Shown here one piece after another: positions 43,862 through 54,094 of a DNA stretch of 64,000 nucleotides (the first letter of the stretch is position 1; each line of letters opens with the position of its first letter). The translations under genes were made by a program, and so were the position numbers. The notes under the pieces are model-generated. The model was not told where the DNA came from and searched no databases. It was given only the letters and a program-made list of their open reading frames with translations. The stretch is taken from the NCBI GenBank assembly GCA_023897205.1, contig JAHWDD010000007.1, positions 372,001 to 436,000 on the forward strand. Reading direction: 5' to 3'. The DNA comes from Exophiala sp. HKRS030. Its lineage: Eukaryota; Ascomycota; Eurotiomycetes; Chaetothyriales; Herpotrichiellaceae.

Positions 43862-44582
43862 GAGGTTGAATTGAAAAGGAATGAGGTCGAGAGGTGTTAG
43901 ATGTACGTGGCGACCACTTTTCTCTCCATCATCATCTGCGCAGTAACATACCGTGCATCTGGTCGAAGTGCAACAATTGTATGCTTGTTGATTCTGGAAT
44001 TTTGTGCGTAGGGAGTGCCGAGTATTTTTACATGTATCAGATACTCTCTATAGTAGCTTACAGTGCCCGTCAGCTTCCTACATAGGTACCCAGGTACTCC
44101 GTACTGACCGTCTAGGATGATTTGACTTGACCCCTCCCTCACTCCCTTTTCTCTCCCCCGCTGAAATCCGTCGGTCCCCGCTCGATCACAATCAATCCTC
44201 TTGTACCGAGTACTCGTGCCCTATCGACCACCCCCAAGTTTACCTAGTAATAATGGCAAGTGATGGCCTCTGTTGCCTCTTTCGGCGTAACCGCCAGATC
44301 GAGTTCACCCATGCGGCTTTTCAAGGACGCGAGTCTGCGCATGTGGAGAATCTGATTGCCCAAAGCAGCAGGCAAGACGTCCCTGATAGAGAACTCGTCG
44401 ACAACCCTGACTACTGCTTAGCTATTTACCTAGGTATTTAAACTCCCGGCTCACCTACGAGGGCGCTCTTTACTGGAGAACTTTCCATCTCCTTGTCATC
44501 TTGGTCTCGTGTGCTTCATTCTTCTGTGAGTCCTACGACAGAACCTCGAAAACGCCGCTGGACATCACACAATCAAACAACC
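43862..44582. promoter_or_regulatory. Shared upstream region of the unknown protein (-) and transaminase (+)
   Basis: A 721-bp gap between divergent starts. It contains a perfect GTACTCCGTAC (44094-44104), a GTACCGAGTACTCGTGCC stretch (44203-44220) and a candidate upstream ORF (44253-44441). It is pyrimidine-rich at about 44135-44160. Confidence 0.5.
44253..44441 (+). CDS. Candidate upstream ORF or small protein before the transaminase
   Basis: A 62-codon frame (MASDGLCCLFRRNRQIEFTH...) that starts in a fair context (TAATAATGG) and ends 141 nt before the transaminase ATG. Its composition is protein-like, with Cys pairs and mixed charge, but I know no family. If the transaminase transcript starts upstream of 44253, ribosomes would meet this frame first. 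It may equally be chance. Confidence 0.25.
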   Translation: MASDGLCCLFRRNRQIEFTHAAFQGRESAHVENLIAQSSRQDVPDRELVDNPDYCLAIYLGI

Positions 44583-45596
44583 ATGACGACCATGGACAAA
44601 GTCTTCGCAGGCTACGAGGCCCGTAACAAGATCCTCGCGGCCAGCACCAACCCATTCAAAGATGGGGTCGCCTGGATAGAAGGCAAACTTGTGCCCCTCC
44701 AGGAGGCTCGGATCCCCTTGCTGGACCAAGGCTTCCTGCACAGCGACTTGACTTACGACGTACCCGCCGTCTGGGACGGGCGTTATTTTCGACTCGACGA
44801 CCACCTCGACCGGTTCGAACTCAGCTGCTCGAAGATGCGACTCAAGCTGCCAATCCCCCGGGAACAAGTCAGGCGGGCCCTGGTCGACATGGTTGCCCGG
44901 AGCGGTATCAGGGACGCCTTTGTCGAGATCGTCGTCACCCGAGGCATGAGGGGCGTCCGGGGTGTCAGGCCCGGCGAGACCCTCAAGAACAGCCTGTACA
45001 TGTGGATCCAGCCTTACGTCTGGGTCATGGAGCCCTCGATGCAGCGCACCGGAGGAAAGGCCATCGTCGCGCGGACGGTCAAGCGTACCTCGCCGGGTTC
45101 GATGGACCCCACGGTCAAGAACCTCCAGTGGGGTGACCTCACCCGCGGCATGTTCGAGGCACAGGACCGCGGGGCCGACTACCCATTCTTGACCGACGGC
45201 GACGGAAACATCACCGAAGGTTCCGGTTTCAACATTGTCTTTGTCAAAGACGGTGTCTTGTACACCCCCGACCGTGGCGTGTTGAAGGGAGTCACCCGCA
45301 AGAGTGTGGGCGACGCCGCAAAGGCCCTCGGTCTCGACATGAAGATCGAGTTCGTGCCGACCGAGATGGCGTACCAGTGTGACGAGTGCTTCATGTGCAC
45401 CACCGCCGGTGGTGTCATGCCCATCACGTACGTGGACGGCTCGCCCGTTGGTGATGGCAAAACCGGACCCGTCACGGCCAAGATCTGGGACGAGTACTGG
45501 TCCATGCACTACGACGACAAGTACAGCTTCAAGATTGATTACGAGGTTGCTGCTGCTCATACCAATGGTACAAAGGGGGTCAACGGAGTCCATTGA
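44583..45596 (+). CDS. Fold-type-IV aminotransferase, (R)-amine transaminase group
   Basis: A PLP-dependent class IV transaminase, 337 residues in one exon. Catalytic Lys179 is in [12 protein letters not shown]; Glu212 in [10 protein letters not shown] binds the cofactor ring nitrogen; Thr273/Thr274 in MCTTAGG bind its phosphate. The substrate-pocket segments ([30 protein letters not shown]) match the fungal (R)-selective amine transaminases known from Aspergillus terreus and A. fumigatus much more closely than branched-chain aminotransferases or D-amino-acid transaminases. This is recognition from memory, not a search. The natural substrate is unknown. The start [16 protein letters not shown] matches the family. 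No targeting signal is seen. The codons are strongly biased to C or G in third position. The 3' end converges on the Zn2Cys6 regulator, 207 bp away. Confidence 0.93.
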   Translation: MTTMDKVFAGYEARNKILAASTNPFKDGVAWIEGKLVPLQEARIPLLDQGFLHSDLTYDVPAVWDGRYFRLDDHLDRFELSCSKMRLKLPIPREQVRRALVDMVARSGIRDAFVEIVVTRGMRGVRGVRPGETLKNSLYMWIQPYVWVMEPSMQRTGGKAIVARTVKRTSPGSMDPTVKNLQWGDLTRGMFEAQDRGADYPFLTDGDGNITEGSGFNIVFVKDGVLYTPDRGVLKGVTRKSVGDAAKALGLDMKIEFVPTEMAYQCDECFMCTTAGGVMPITYVDGSPVGDGKTGPVTAKIWDEYWSMHYDDKYSFKIDYEVAAAHTNGTKGVNGVH

Positions 45597-45803
45597 GACG
45601 ATCGAAATGAATAACGAACGAATGGGCCCTGATATCGTTCCTAGAACGTCGATGAAGCACTTAGTTTGACAGATTATGTAGACGTTGTTCTGAATCGATG
45701 TTGTTTATTAGTTTTATAGGAGCACTCTTTTTCTAGGAGATGTTGCGACTATGGGAGACTAAATCGCAGTAGTTTTATTTCTGTACCTCTCTACAATATT
45801 AGC

Positions 45804-47618
45804 TCACCACTGAATCATCTTCTCAACGCCTCTTTGCCCCCTTTTCCAATTGCCAACGGTAATGTATTCAGCACTGACTTTGCGGTCTCCTGAGTAGGTG
45901 ATTTTCACTTCTCTGACACGACAATCGTCGGGTACTGCTATTGTACCGTCGGTGCGGGTCGCCATCCCAGCAGCGTCCATAGCTGCCTGTCGTTCAAGCA
46001 TGTACGTGTTGGCGGCAATCTTGCCCGTCATCAAACCATCCCACATGCCTTCGCGCCTGGAGCAAGTGAACAGCAGATCGAGAGCTCTTTTTCGAGTTTC
46101 AAAGTTTCGACACCGCGCAGCGACGGTGTGCAACGGCATCACTATCCCCAGACCCGAGTGGGAAGGTGCTGCTGCCAGTGGGGTTCTGGACGTGTTGTTC
46201 TTGTTTGCGCTTACGACGGCTTCACAGTATTTTAGTATTTGCTCGAGACATGGTTGGAGCGTGTCGAAACGCGCTTCCCGATCCTGAGGTCGTAGAGCGT
46301 TCATTCCCATCCTCATCTCTATGATTGTCAAATACACACGCAGGATGAGAATTCCACTGAGGTCGTCTTCTTTTATTTCTCGTCCGTCAGGGGCAATTTG
46401 GTGTCGTGTAGAGTCTGCAAGAAGATCCACTGCTTTGTTGCAACTTGAGAGGGCTCGCAAGATTTCTCGTCTGCGTTTGTGGAAGGCATCATGCTCTTCA
46501 GGCGTCTTTGGAGGATTGACTTCGGAGTTCTGTAGAAAGGTAAGCATGTTGAGAAAGAGTCTTTCGACATGTGAGTGAGCGTCTGAGAGTGAACAAAACC
46601 CCGTGACGATTCCCAAGTCAGACACTAAAAGATCCCGAGTCCATTGAGTTTTAGCTTCGTCATTGATCATGCACCGGATTTGCCCATAGAGTGATATCAA
46701 GGCGCGACGCAGGTCACGTAATGCGACTGGGTATGTTGCTGTGGACGCAGCAGACGAAGTGTGGATTGACGATGAAACCGCCTCGAAGTCTTGCAAGACT
46801 TTCAACCCTGACCGGACATGTTCGATGGCTTGGGCGAAGTGACCTTGCAGACTGGCGATGTAGGTGAATAGAATAGAAGCCGTCATTATGCAACTTGTAT
46901 TCTCCGCAGACATAGGACCTTGAGCCATGGCTGACTGGAAGTGATCACGCATGAGCCGAATGGCCTGGTTGGCCTGTTGGAGTGTGAAATGCCTTCCAAT
47001 GGCTTGGTCGTCTGCCGACGCCGTCTCCTCGTTCTCAAAATTCTCATAGGCCGAACCCAAAGCAATGACAAGATGTCTTATCGAGGGATAATGTGTCGCC
47101 GCTCGGAGGACTTCTTGCGTCCAGAACGGACGGTTGAAGTACGCTCCCAACCCCTGTCCGGCGACCGCCCGAAAGAAGTCGAAGCTTCGCCTTTCTGGCC
47201 GTGAGGTAAACGCGTTTGTGCCTGGATGAAGTGAAGTGAGGCTATCATTGCCCGGAGATTTTGTGTTTGACGGATGCTGGTATCCATCACACTTGCGACC
47301 TACGGAAATGGGGAAAGTCAGTGTCGTCGAGCAGATCAGCAACAAAGAAAAAGCGACCCGGACCTGTAGAGAGACAACGATAACACTCCGGTTTTGCCTC
47401 GTCGCACTTCACCTTGCGTATCCTGGTAGAGTTCAGGTTTTAGCCACAGTCAGGATCCAAACACACAGAGAGACATACTTGCAAGTGGTGCAGCCTGTTC
47501 TGACCTTGGGGAGAAAGGGACGTTTCCTCTTGACTGGGTCCGTCCCGACAATCATGTTCATATTATTGACATTTGCGTGAGGACGTTCGTCGTTGGCTGG
47601 TTCGGAAAACCCTGTCAT
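45804..47618 (-). CDS. Zn2Cys6 binuclear-cluster transcription factor
   Basis: A fungal transcription regulator, 564 residues from three exons (47479-47618, 47364-47422, 45804-47299; introns 56 and 64 nt). Both introns lie inside the zinc cluster. Joined, it reads GCTTCKIRKVKCDEAKPEC, then YRCLSTGRKCDGY, with the six cysteines correctly spaced. A basic KRKR stretch precedes it. The middle region (about residues 100-470) has the hydrophobic helical pattern of fungal-specific regulators, for example FTYIASLQGHFAQAIEHVRS and ILRVYLTIIEMRMGMNALRP. The target genes are unknown. Position suggests the convergent transaminase and the tandem carboxypeptidase as candidates. Confidence 0.93.
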
Positions 47619-47925
47619 GATGTTTTTCAGGGACGAAGACTAAAAACAATGGATGTCCCATCGGACGTCGGGTAACTGAAGTGGCCACAAAGTCCCATAT
47701 CAAGGACGCAGTACGGAGTAATAAAGTAGTGCGATGCAATGCACCCCAGAGCTAGGTTGAGGGATTCAGGCCCACTAGGCCCTTGTCATGAAGGAATCAT
47801 AATCACTACTTTCTATAGGGTTTTCCGAGCAGGCGAATAGCAGCATCTCGGTGGAAAATGGCTTGCTGTTTAGCCACGATCAACTCTACTGTAGGTTCGG
47901 CCCCCATTCGAATTCTCCAGACTAT
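47619..47925. promoter_or_regulatory. Upstream region of the Zn2Cys6 gene
   Basis: 307 bp between two minus-strand genes. A GTACGGAGTA motif lies at 47711-47720. Nothing else recognised. Confidence 0.4.
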
Positions 47926-50012
47926 CTAATAATGCGTTGCCGCGCCGCTAGCATTACGATAGCCAACCATGATATAGTCCTTGAGAATGGCTGTGTCGTT
48001 GCATATCATCTCTTTCTGTGACGCTGTACAGGTTTCCAGCTGATCCCAGAAATAGCACTGGGGCGGGGGATGGGAAAATACCGGAACCTTGACATCAAAC
48101 ACAGATTGAGGTCCATTGGTGCTGATACCAGATGTTGTTAAAGTTTCACCAGTCGCGACATCAACGCCAGACATAGTACGATTGAAAATGGCGAAGGCTG
48201 TTTCCGGCTGATAGTAGGGGACTGTTGGAGATGTTTCAGCAACTTGTCTGAAAAATAGACGAATAGTGATAGAAAACCACCTACCTTGGTGACCTGCACT
48301 GAAAACTCGTGAGAAAGACAGATTGCCGTACTGTCGAACAGTTCCGCCCACAGATCCTTCCTTCGTAGTGATATTTGCATATCCCGAGTTGTGAAAGTCG
48401 GCTTTGATGGTAGAATTTATGGCCAGACTGAGTGCCTCGCCTCCCAACCCTAAATATCGTCAATAACCACTCTCTATGTACAGCAGCCAACTCACAATTG
48501 CATTGGTAATCAGCATCACCATACACGAGGGCGACTTTAATGCCTTGATCGAGCAACCTGCCGAGAATTGCGAGATTGTGACCGACAACAAAATCGCCCG
48601 TGTACTCGAATCCAATGTTCACCGGGTCAGAGAGACCAGTGAAATTGAGTGGGACCCCGAGTGCTGTTTGGACCGGTTGTCTGTTCAAATAGCCTGCAGC
48701 GTACTTGGGCGGAAAGGCACTGGGCACCTTCGCTGTCAGGTCAAACGTATCTCGCTAAGGAATCTCAGCTTCTACGCATTGGATGCTTGCACGGGAGGTG
48801 CCTGATTGTACTTACCCCGTATTTAGTCATGTCTGTCCAAACTGTCCCGAAGCAGGTAGCATAAGCACCAGCGCAGGCCGTGTTGACATCTGTGTTATTG
48901 CCATAGCGCATAGGATCCTGCTCTTGTGCTATAGCACGACACTCCTCAATGAGATTCCGACACCTTGGCCAGCTGGCTACGGCAGCTTCATATACGGTTC
49001 TGTTGATGACGGGGCCATATGTGTTGTTGAAGGCCATTTCAGGATAGAAAGGCATCTGTGTAACGATATCCACACAAGCATTGACGAGACCGATCGTGTC
49101 AAGCTGTAGAGGGATAGCCGATCTATCGAGCTTTCCATCTTTGAGGAGCTGGTTTTGAGAGAGGAAGAAATTGGCAAAGGTTGGCACCCAGTGCCCTCCA
49201 AAGCTCTCACCCCACATGCTGAATCTGTGGCCTTTTGGTGTGAGCGCCGGGAATCTACTTACATTCAGCTCGACTCTGTTCATGATTGACCAACGCTTAC
49301 TCTTTCATCCAAATCTGCATAAAGTGCCATGCCACACGAGCAGCAGCCACCGTCGTATTTGGTGTGCTAAGTGAGCCCTGTGCAGAGAATGTACCTGCTA
49401 GGACGGATGAGTTGGTTTCAAGGGCGTTCAGCGCAGTGTTTCCATGTGCTGTCACGTTGAAGGGTGACGAGAACTCATTGATTGTTCCATTGACGAGTGT
49501 GTCGTAGGAAAACCCGACCGAAACAGGCTGGTCAATGTAGAGCATGTTGACTTCATTTGTCCACGACCAAGGGTTTAGGATAGTATCAACAGAGTTCTCT
49601 GTCACTGAACATGGCCCATTTTCGCCGATAGCTGCCGGGATAGATGGGGAGCCAGGACCACCTTGAAGCCAAACCGAAAGGGGTGCATTCCGAGGGTCTT
49701 TTCGAGATTCGAAGAACCAAAAGAAGGTGTGTGTTGGGTAATCGCGTCCTTCAGCTGGGTCTAGGGGCAGATTCACATAACCAGTCCATGATCTCACGCC
49801 GGCAGTCGTTTCACAGATGTTTGTCTGCAGTATATGAGCTTGTTTGAGCCCGCACGATTCCTTGACAAGAGACCCACCTCTTTGTACGATAGCGAGACAT
49901 TCGGATCCAGAGGCGAGTTGACAGTGACAGGTTTCCCTTTGGTGGGAATGGAGGTGGCAGGAGCGCTGTTCAAAAGGAGTGCAGTAATAAATGCTGAGAA
50001 GCAGGACTTCAT
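47926..50012 (-). CDS. Secreted serine carboxypeptidase (peptidase S10)
   Basis: Removes C-terminal residues from peptides outside the cell or in the vacuole. 612 residues from six exons (49878-50012, 49301-49824, 48816-49254, 48496-48754, 48285-48449, 47926-48242; introns 53, 46, 61, 46 and 42 nt). The signal peptide is MKSCFSAFITALLLNSAPAT. YKETNICETTAGVRSWTGYV is the usual S10 start of the mature enzyme, and LQGGPGSPS the oxyanion region. The catalytic residues are Ser237 in WGESFGG, Asp448 in YGDADYQCNW and His506 in AGHQV. There are many N-x-S/T sites. The last intron lies directly after the His codon and uses an AAG acceptor five bases beyond a CAG that would shift the frame. The longer frame to 50049 starts upstream and is not used. 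Confidence 0.94.
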
Positions 50013-50871
50013 GGTGCAAACGGGTCAAAAGAGTGAATAAGTGATTCAAGCTTCTGGAGGAAAAATCTTGCCTCCAGAGAGTAGAAGGTGGTTTATGTAG
50101 TTGTGGTTCTCAAACTCTCCTGTACCGACCACAATCCAGGGTTGCCCTAATGATAGATAGATTCTGGGCATGGACAAAGCTGCCGCAGCTGGTATCAAAG
50201 CCAACGTGGACATTCCATTGTAAGAGTGGCTGACCGAGTAGGTCAAGAAGACACCGCGTAATTGAGCCCCCAATTTGCCCTGGGATCTCCATGTAAGTCT
50301 ACTTCAAGTGTATACAAACTTTGGGGGCCTGAAATCACGACTAAGATGATTCGTCGGCTCGGAAAAGTCACGATCTCGAGAGACTGGATACCTAGTCTTC
50401 CTGTCGGAAGGATGCATTCTATTCAGAATGCCGCGTAGCTATTAAACTAAGCACTCCATACTCTCGGTTTCGGCGTACAGTATCGTCGAATGCCGGAGTG
50501 TTCCGCAATATCGAGGCTGGCTGGTTCTATTGGGCCAGATGTCATGGAGTCGTGAAAAGCGCTGGGCACCGTACGCTGACAAGTATCTCGTATCATCGCC
50601 ATCCAGAACAAGCATGGTGATTATTAGAGAAAATGAACTAAAATCGTAGTTTGCAAGAGGAAGAGAAGGTGTTGCTGTGGGCCAACAAAGCTCTCTTAAG
50701 CGGCAACTCCTTGTTTCCGCAATGGAGCGGCTTGTGCTGCTGTTTTAGCCATTCTTGGCCTCCGTGTGGTTCGCCGACATCATGGTCGAATCTCATTGAA
50801 CGCCAGCTTCCACCTGAATCGCTGTGTTACACAAGAATAACGGCGGTGACAGGCAAAATCTGACATCCAGC
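50013..50871. promoter_or_regulatory. Shared upstream region of the carboxypeptidase (-) and AP-3 beta (+)
   Basis: An 859-bp gap between divergent starts. Short open frames only. Nothing else recognised. Confidence 0.45.
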
Positions 50872-53395
50872 ATGGAGTCAACATCCCGGATCTCGTCCTT
50901 AATGGACCCAGGTGAGTCAACATGGATTCGTCCTGGCTTCAGTACGCTGATCCCACGCAAGCAAGAGACTTGACTGTGGATGCTGCTCAGGCCATGAGCA
51001 AGGCTCTGAAAGGCGGTAGCTCATCTTCACGGAACATACCTTTCACAAAACTGAAGGCACTTCTTGATAGCAGAAGCGATCGAGATATACTCGATGGGTT
51101 GAAAAGAGTCATATCCGTACGTTCCACTGTTGGCGACTGTACATCCCTTGACTAATGTTTGGGCAGATGATATATCAGAACAAACCATGTCTGCCATACT
51201 TTTCGTCTGTCGTCAAAAACGTTGCCAACCCAAATTTGGAGGTCAAGAAATTGGTCTACATCTATCTGCTACATTATGCGGAATCAGACCCGGACCTGGC
51301 GTTGCTTTCGGTCAATGCCATCCAAAAATCTCTCACTGATCAGAATCCCCAAGTCAGGGCTCTGGCCTTACGGACCATGTCAGGTATGAGGGTACCAGTG
51401 ATTAGCCAGATAGTTTCCCTCGCCATCAAGAGAGGCGCGGGAGACATGAGCCCCCATGTCCGCAAAGCAGCCGCCCTGGCCATTCCAAAATGCTACAACC
51501 TCGACCCCAACACGCTACCACAATTACTCGACTACCTATCTACATTAATTGGCGACAAACAGTACTTTGTTGTCGGACCAGCTGTCCAAGCTTTTCTTGA
51601 GATATGCCCGGAACGAACCGACCTCATTCACAAACATTACCGTGGGCTGGTGAAGAAACTCGTCGACATGGACGAATGGAGTCAGTTAGCTACGCTACGA
51701 CTCCTACTTTTTTACAGCCGCCGTTGTTTCCCTCAAAGAACAGAAAAAGTACCCAGAGTCAACAAAAAGGGGTTCTACGACGACGAACCAGACGAAGCCG
51801 TCGAAACCGACCAAATCGTCGAGATTCTCGACCCCGACCTGAAGCTCTTCCTCGACGGGTGTAAATCTCTCCTCCGGAGCCGAAGTCCAGCGGTGACAAC
51901 CTCAGTTGCGAGTGTGTTCCTCTACCTCGGAACTAGAGATTACCTACAGGAAGCCGTCGGACCACTCATCGGGCTCATGAGGGGGGCTCCAGAAGTGGAA
52001 GAAGTCGCGCTATGCAACATCGTCTTGGTATGCTTGTCAGCGCCAGAACTATTCGTCCCATACTCGTTACATTTTTTAATGCGAGCCCGAGACTCGCCAC
52101 AAATCTGGAAGCTCAAAATCGAGCTCCTGACTCTTATCTTTCCACATGCGGCGTTGAACCTCAAATCCATCATCTTGAGCGAGCTGGAGCATTTTTCTCA
52201 CAGTTCCGATATCGAAATGATCCGCGAATCTGTGCGTGCAATCGGACGTTGTGCACAGGTGGACCCGAAGAATGCGCACCGATGTTTCAAAGTCCTCCTC
52301 AATCAGATATCGAGCTTCGACAATGTTTTGGTTTCGGAGGTGCTGACAGTCATGCGTCACCTCATCCAGCAAGACCCGACATCACACAGAAAGACCGTTG
52401 TCCGTCTGGCGCGAAATCTGGACCGGACCGCGAGCCCCGAAGCCCGCGCCACCATCATCTGGCTCGTTGGGGAGTTTGCAAGCCTCGATCCTGACAACAA
52501 CATCGCCCCGGACGTTTTGCGTATACTTGTCAAAGGATTCACCGACGAGAGTGAAGCCGCCAAACAGCAGATTGTTCTGCTCGCAGCCAAGGTCTATCTG
52601 CTCTTTTTACAAAAGCATGTACCGACCGCCACGACCGACAACGACGACAACGGCCAGGAACAAAATCACGACAACGACAGGTCCGTGACAATTGACTCAT
52701 CCTACATGGACCATGCAATATCGAAGGTGTGGAACTACATACTCCTGCTCGCTCGCTACGACACGTCGTACGACCTACGGGATCGAGCAAGACTTTTCAA
52801 GGCCCTCCTCTCCAACCCACAATCTATACAACTGGCCGCACTTCTCCTCCTCGCGCCGAAGCCGGTCCCTCATTCTCCATCGCCGTCCGAAAGCCGCAAG
52901 GGCCTCGTGCTCGGCAGCACCACGCTCGTCTTGGGCACGGACGTCGCCGGCGTCTTGGGTCTTCCGGGCTACGAAGAACTTCCCAAGCGGGTGGAAGAAG
53001 GGCTCGAACCGGACCCGAAGCTTCGTGACGTCGGTGACCTGACTGAAAAGGATGAGTACGTCCCCATGTCGGCAAGAGGAGGGGCAAGTGCCACGGTCGC
53101 CGCGAGCAAGAGACTCGACGCCGCCGTCAGGGATCAGGGGTTGGAAAAGGTCGTGGCCGCAGGAACGACCAAGCAGGCTGGATCGAAGCCTAGAACACTA
53201 GATGACTGGTTGGCCGAGAGTGAAGAAGAGGAGGACGATGAGGACGACGAGACCGAGGAAGAAACCGATGAAGGTACTGAAAGTGAGGAGGAGTCGGGTG
53301 ATGAAGAAGAAGAAGAGGAGAGCGATGAAGAAGAAAGTGAGGACGACGATGAAAAGGGTATGCGTAAAGGTTTGATAAGTAAGGGATTGCCTTGA
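50872..53395 (+). CDS. APL6: AP-3 adaptor complex subunit beta
   Basis: Large subunit of the AP-3 complex, which sorts cargo from Golgi/endosomes to the vacuole. 807 residues from three exons (50872-50911, 50962-51116, 51167-53395; introns 50 nt each). The short first exon restores MESTSRISSLMDPARDLTVD, the usual start. The adaptin trunk contains LKRVISMIYQNKPCLPYFSS (across intron 2), VKNVANPNLEVKKLVYIYLL and ALRTMSGMRVPVI, and runs to about residue 620. The hinge after residue 735 is a long Glu/Asp/Ser tract of the kind phosphorylated in AP-3 beta. The ear domain is absent, as in yeast Apl6. Confidence 0.95.
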
Positions 53396-53642
53396 ACGGG
53401 GCTTGTCCTTGTCCCGACGATTATACGTGTTTGTAGAAAAGTCACGTCGTGGTTCAGGTCATGACTTCCCAACTCCCCGACCACCAAGTATTCGATGAAT
53501 CTCATGAAACATTTCATTTGACTACAATGTTCAATCTACAGAGTTGTAAATTCGAAAGAGAGAAAGCGGGGGGGGGAAAGAAGCTCACTTTCCACAAGGA
53601 AATGAGCAAAAGGGCAGAGTGTACTCACGCGGACAGGCTCCC

Positions 53643-53656
53643 AAAAACAAAAAAAA
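53643..53656 (-). terminator. RNA polymerase III terminator of tRNA-Gln
   Basis: On the minus strand, a T8 run starts 8 nt after the tRNA 3' end and is followed by a second T5 run. This is a strong Pol III stop. Confidence 0.8.
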
Positions 53657-53663
53657 GGTATTG

Positions 53664-53765
53664 AGGTCTTGCCCGGATTCGAACCGGGGTTGCCGGAAAA
53701 CTCATTTTGAATTTGACGAAAAACTCTTTCAGAATCCGGAGTGATAACCGCTACACTACAAAACC
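53664..53765 (-). tRNA. tRNA-Gln (anticodon CTG), intron-containing
   Basis: The 102-nt gene folds as a standard cloverleaf: acceptor GGTTTTG with CAAGACC (one G-T pair) and discriminator T; D-arm region TAGTGTAGCGGTTATCAC with the A-box; anticodon stem CCGGA/TCCGG; T-arm CCGGTTCGAATCCGG containing the B-box. The anticodon CTG is at 53732-53730. A 30-nt T/A-rich intron follows the base 3' of the anticodon, the canonical position, leaving 72 nt mature. The body closely resembles yeast tRNA-Gln. It lies between AP-3 beta and the antiporter gene. Confidence 0.95.
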
Positions 53766-54094
53766 GATATGCGGCATTTGTGGGCGATAATTTGGGGACT
53801 GTGATATGTGAGCCTTGCAAATTCTTTTTCGGTGCCGATGAAAATCAAAGCTGACATTGGTTAGTGCCCTACTAGGTAAATAAATACCTCTGTATCCACT
53901 TACCTATGTAAGGCGACTCCCGGCGAGAAACAAGCACGTCGATAACAACATCAATGTACAATTTCGACGACTCTAGCTTGACAGGCATTCATCATATTGT
54001 TCATACTCAAATGGAGTACGAGTAGATAACGGGCTAGAATAATCAAACTCCCAATCCTTACGAAGTAAACATTTCTTCCGAGGTAGTCCGTACT
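53766..54094. other. Intergenic: upstream flank of tRNA-Gln and 3' flank of NHA1
   Basis: 329 bp with a GGAGTACGAGTA motif near 54013-54024 and TAGTCCGTACTTC near 54084. No gene. Confidence 0.5.

Noticed and set aside
44565..45593. A 342-codon open frame on the minus strand opposite the whole transaminase
   Set aside because: It has no domain and no conserved-looking segments. It exists because the sense gene uses almost only C/G-ending codons, which removes stops from the opposite frame.
44583..45596. Calling the transaminase a branched-chain aminotransferase
   Set aside because: The fold-type IV signature is shared, but the pocket segments and the whole-length pattern fit the fungal (R)-amine transaminase group better.
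53134..53517. A minus-strand frame with long serine runs
   Set aside because: It is the antisense of the Glu/Asp-rich hinge of AP-3 beta (GAA/GAG read as TTC/CTC and shifted Ser codons), not a serine-rich protein.
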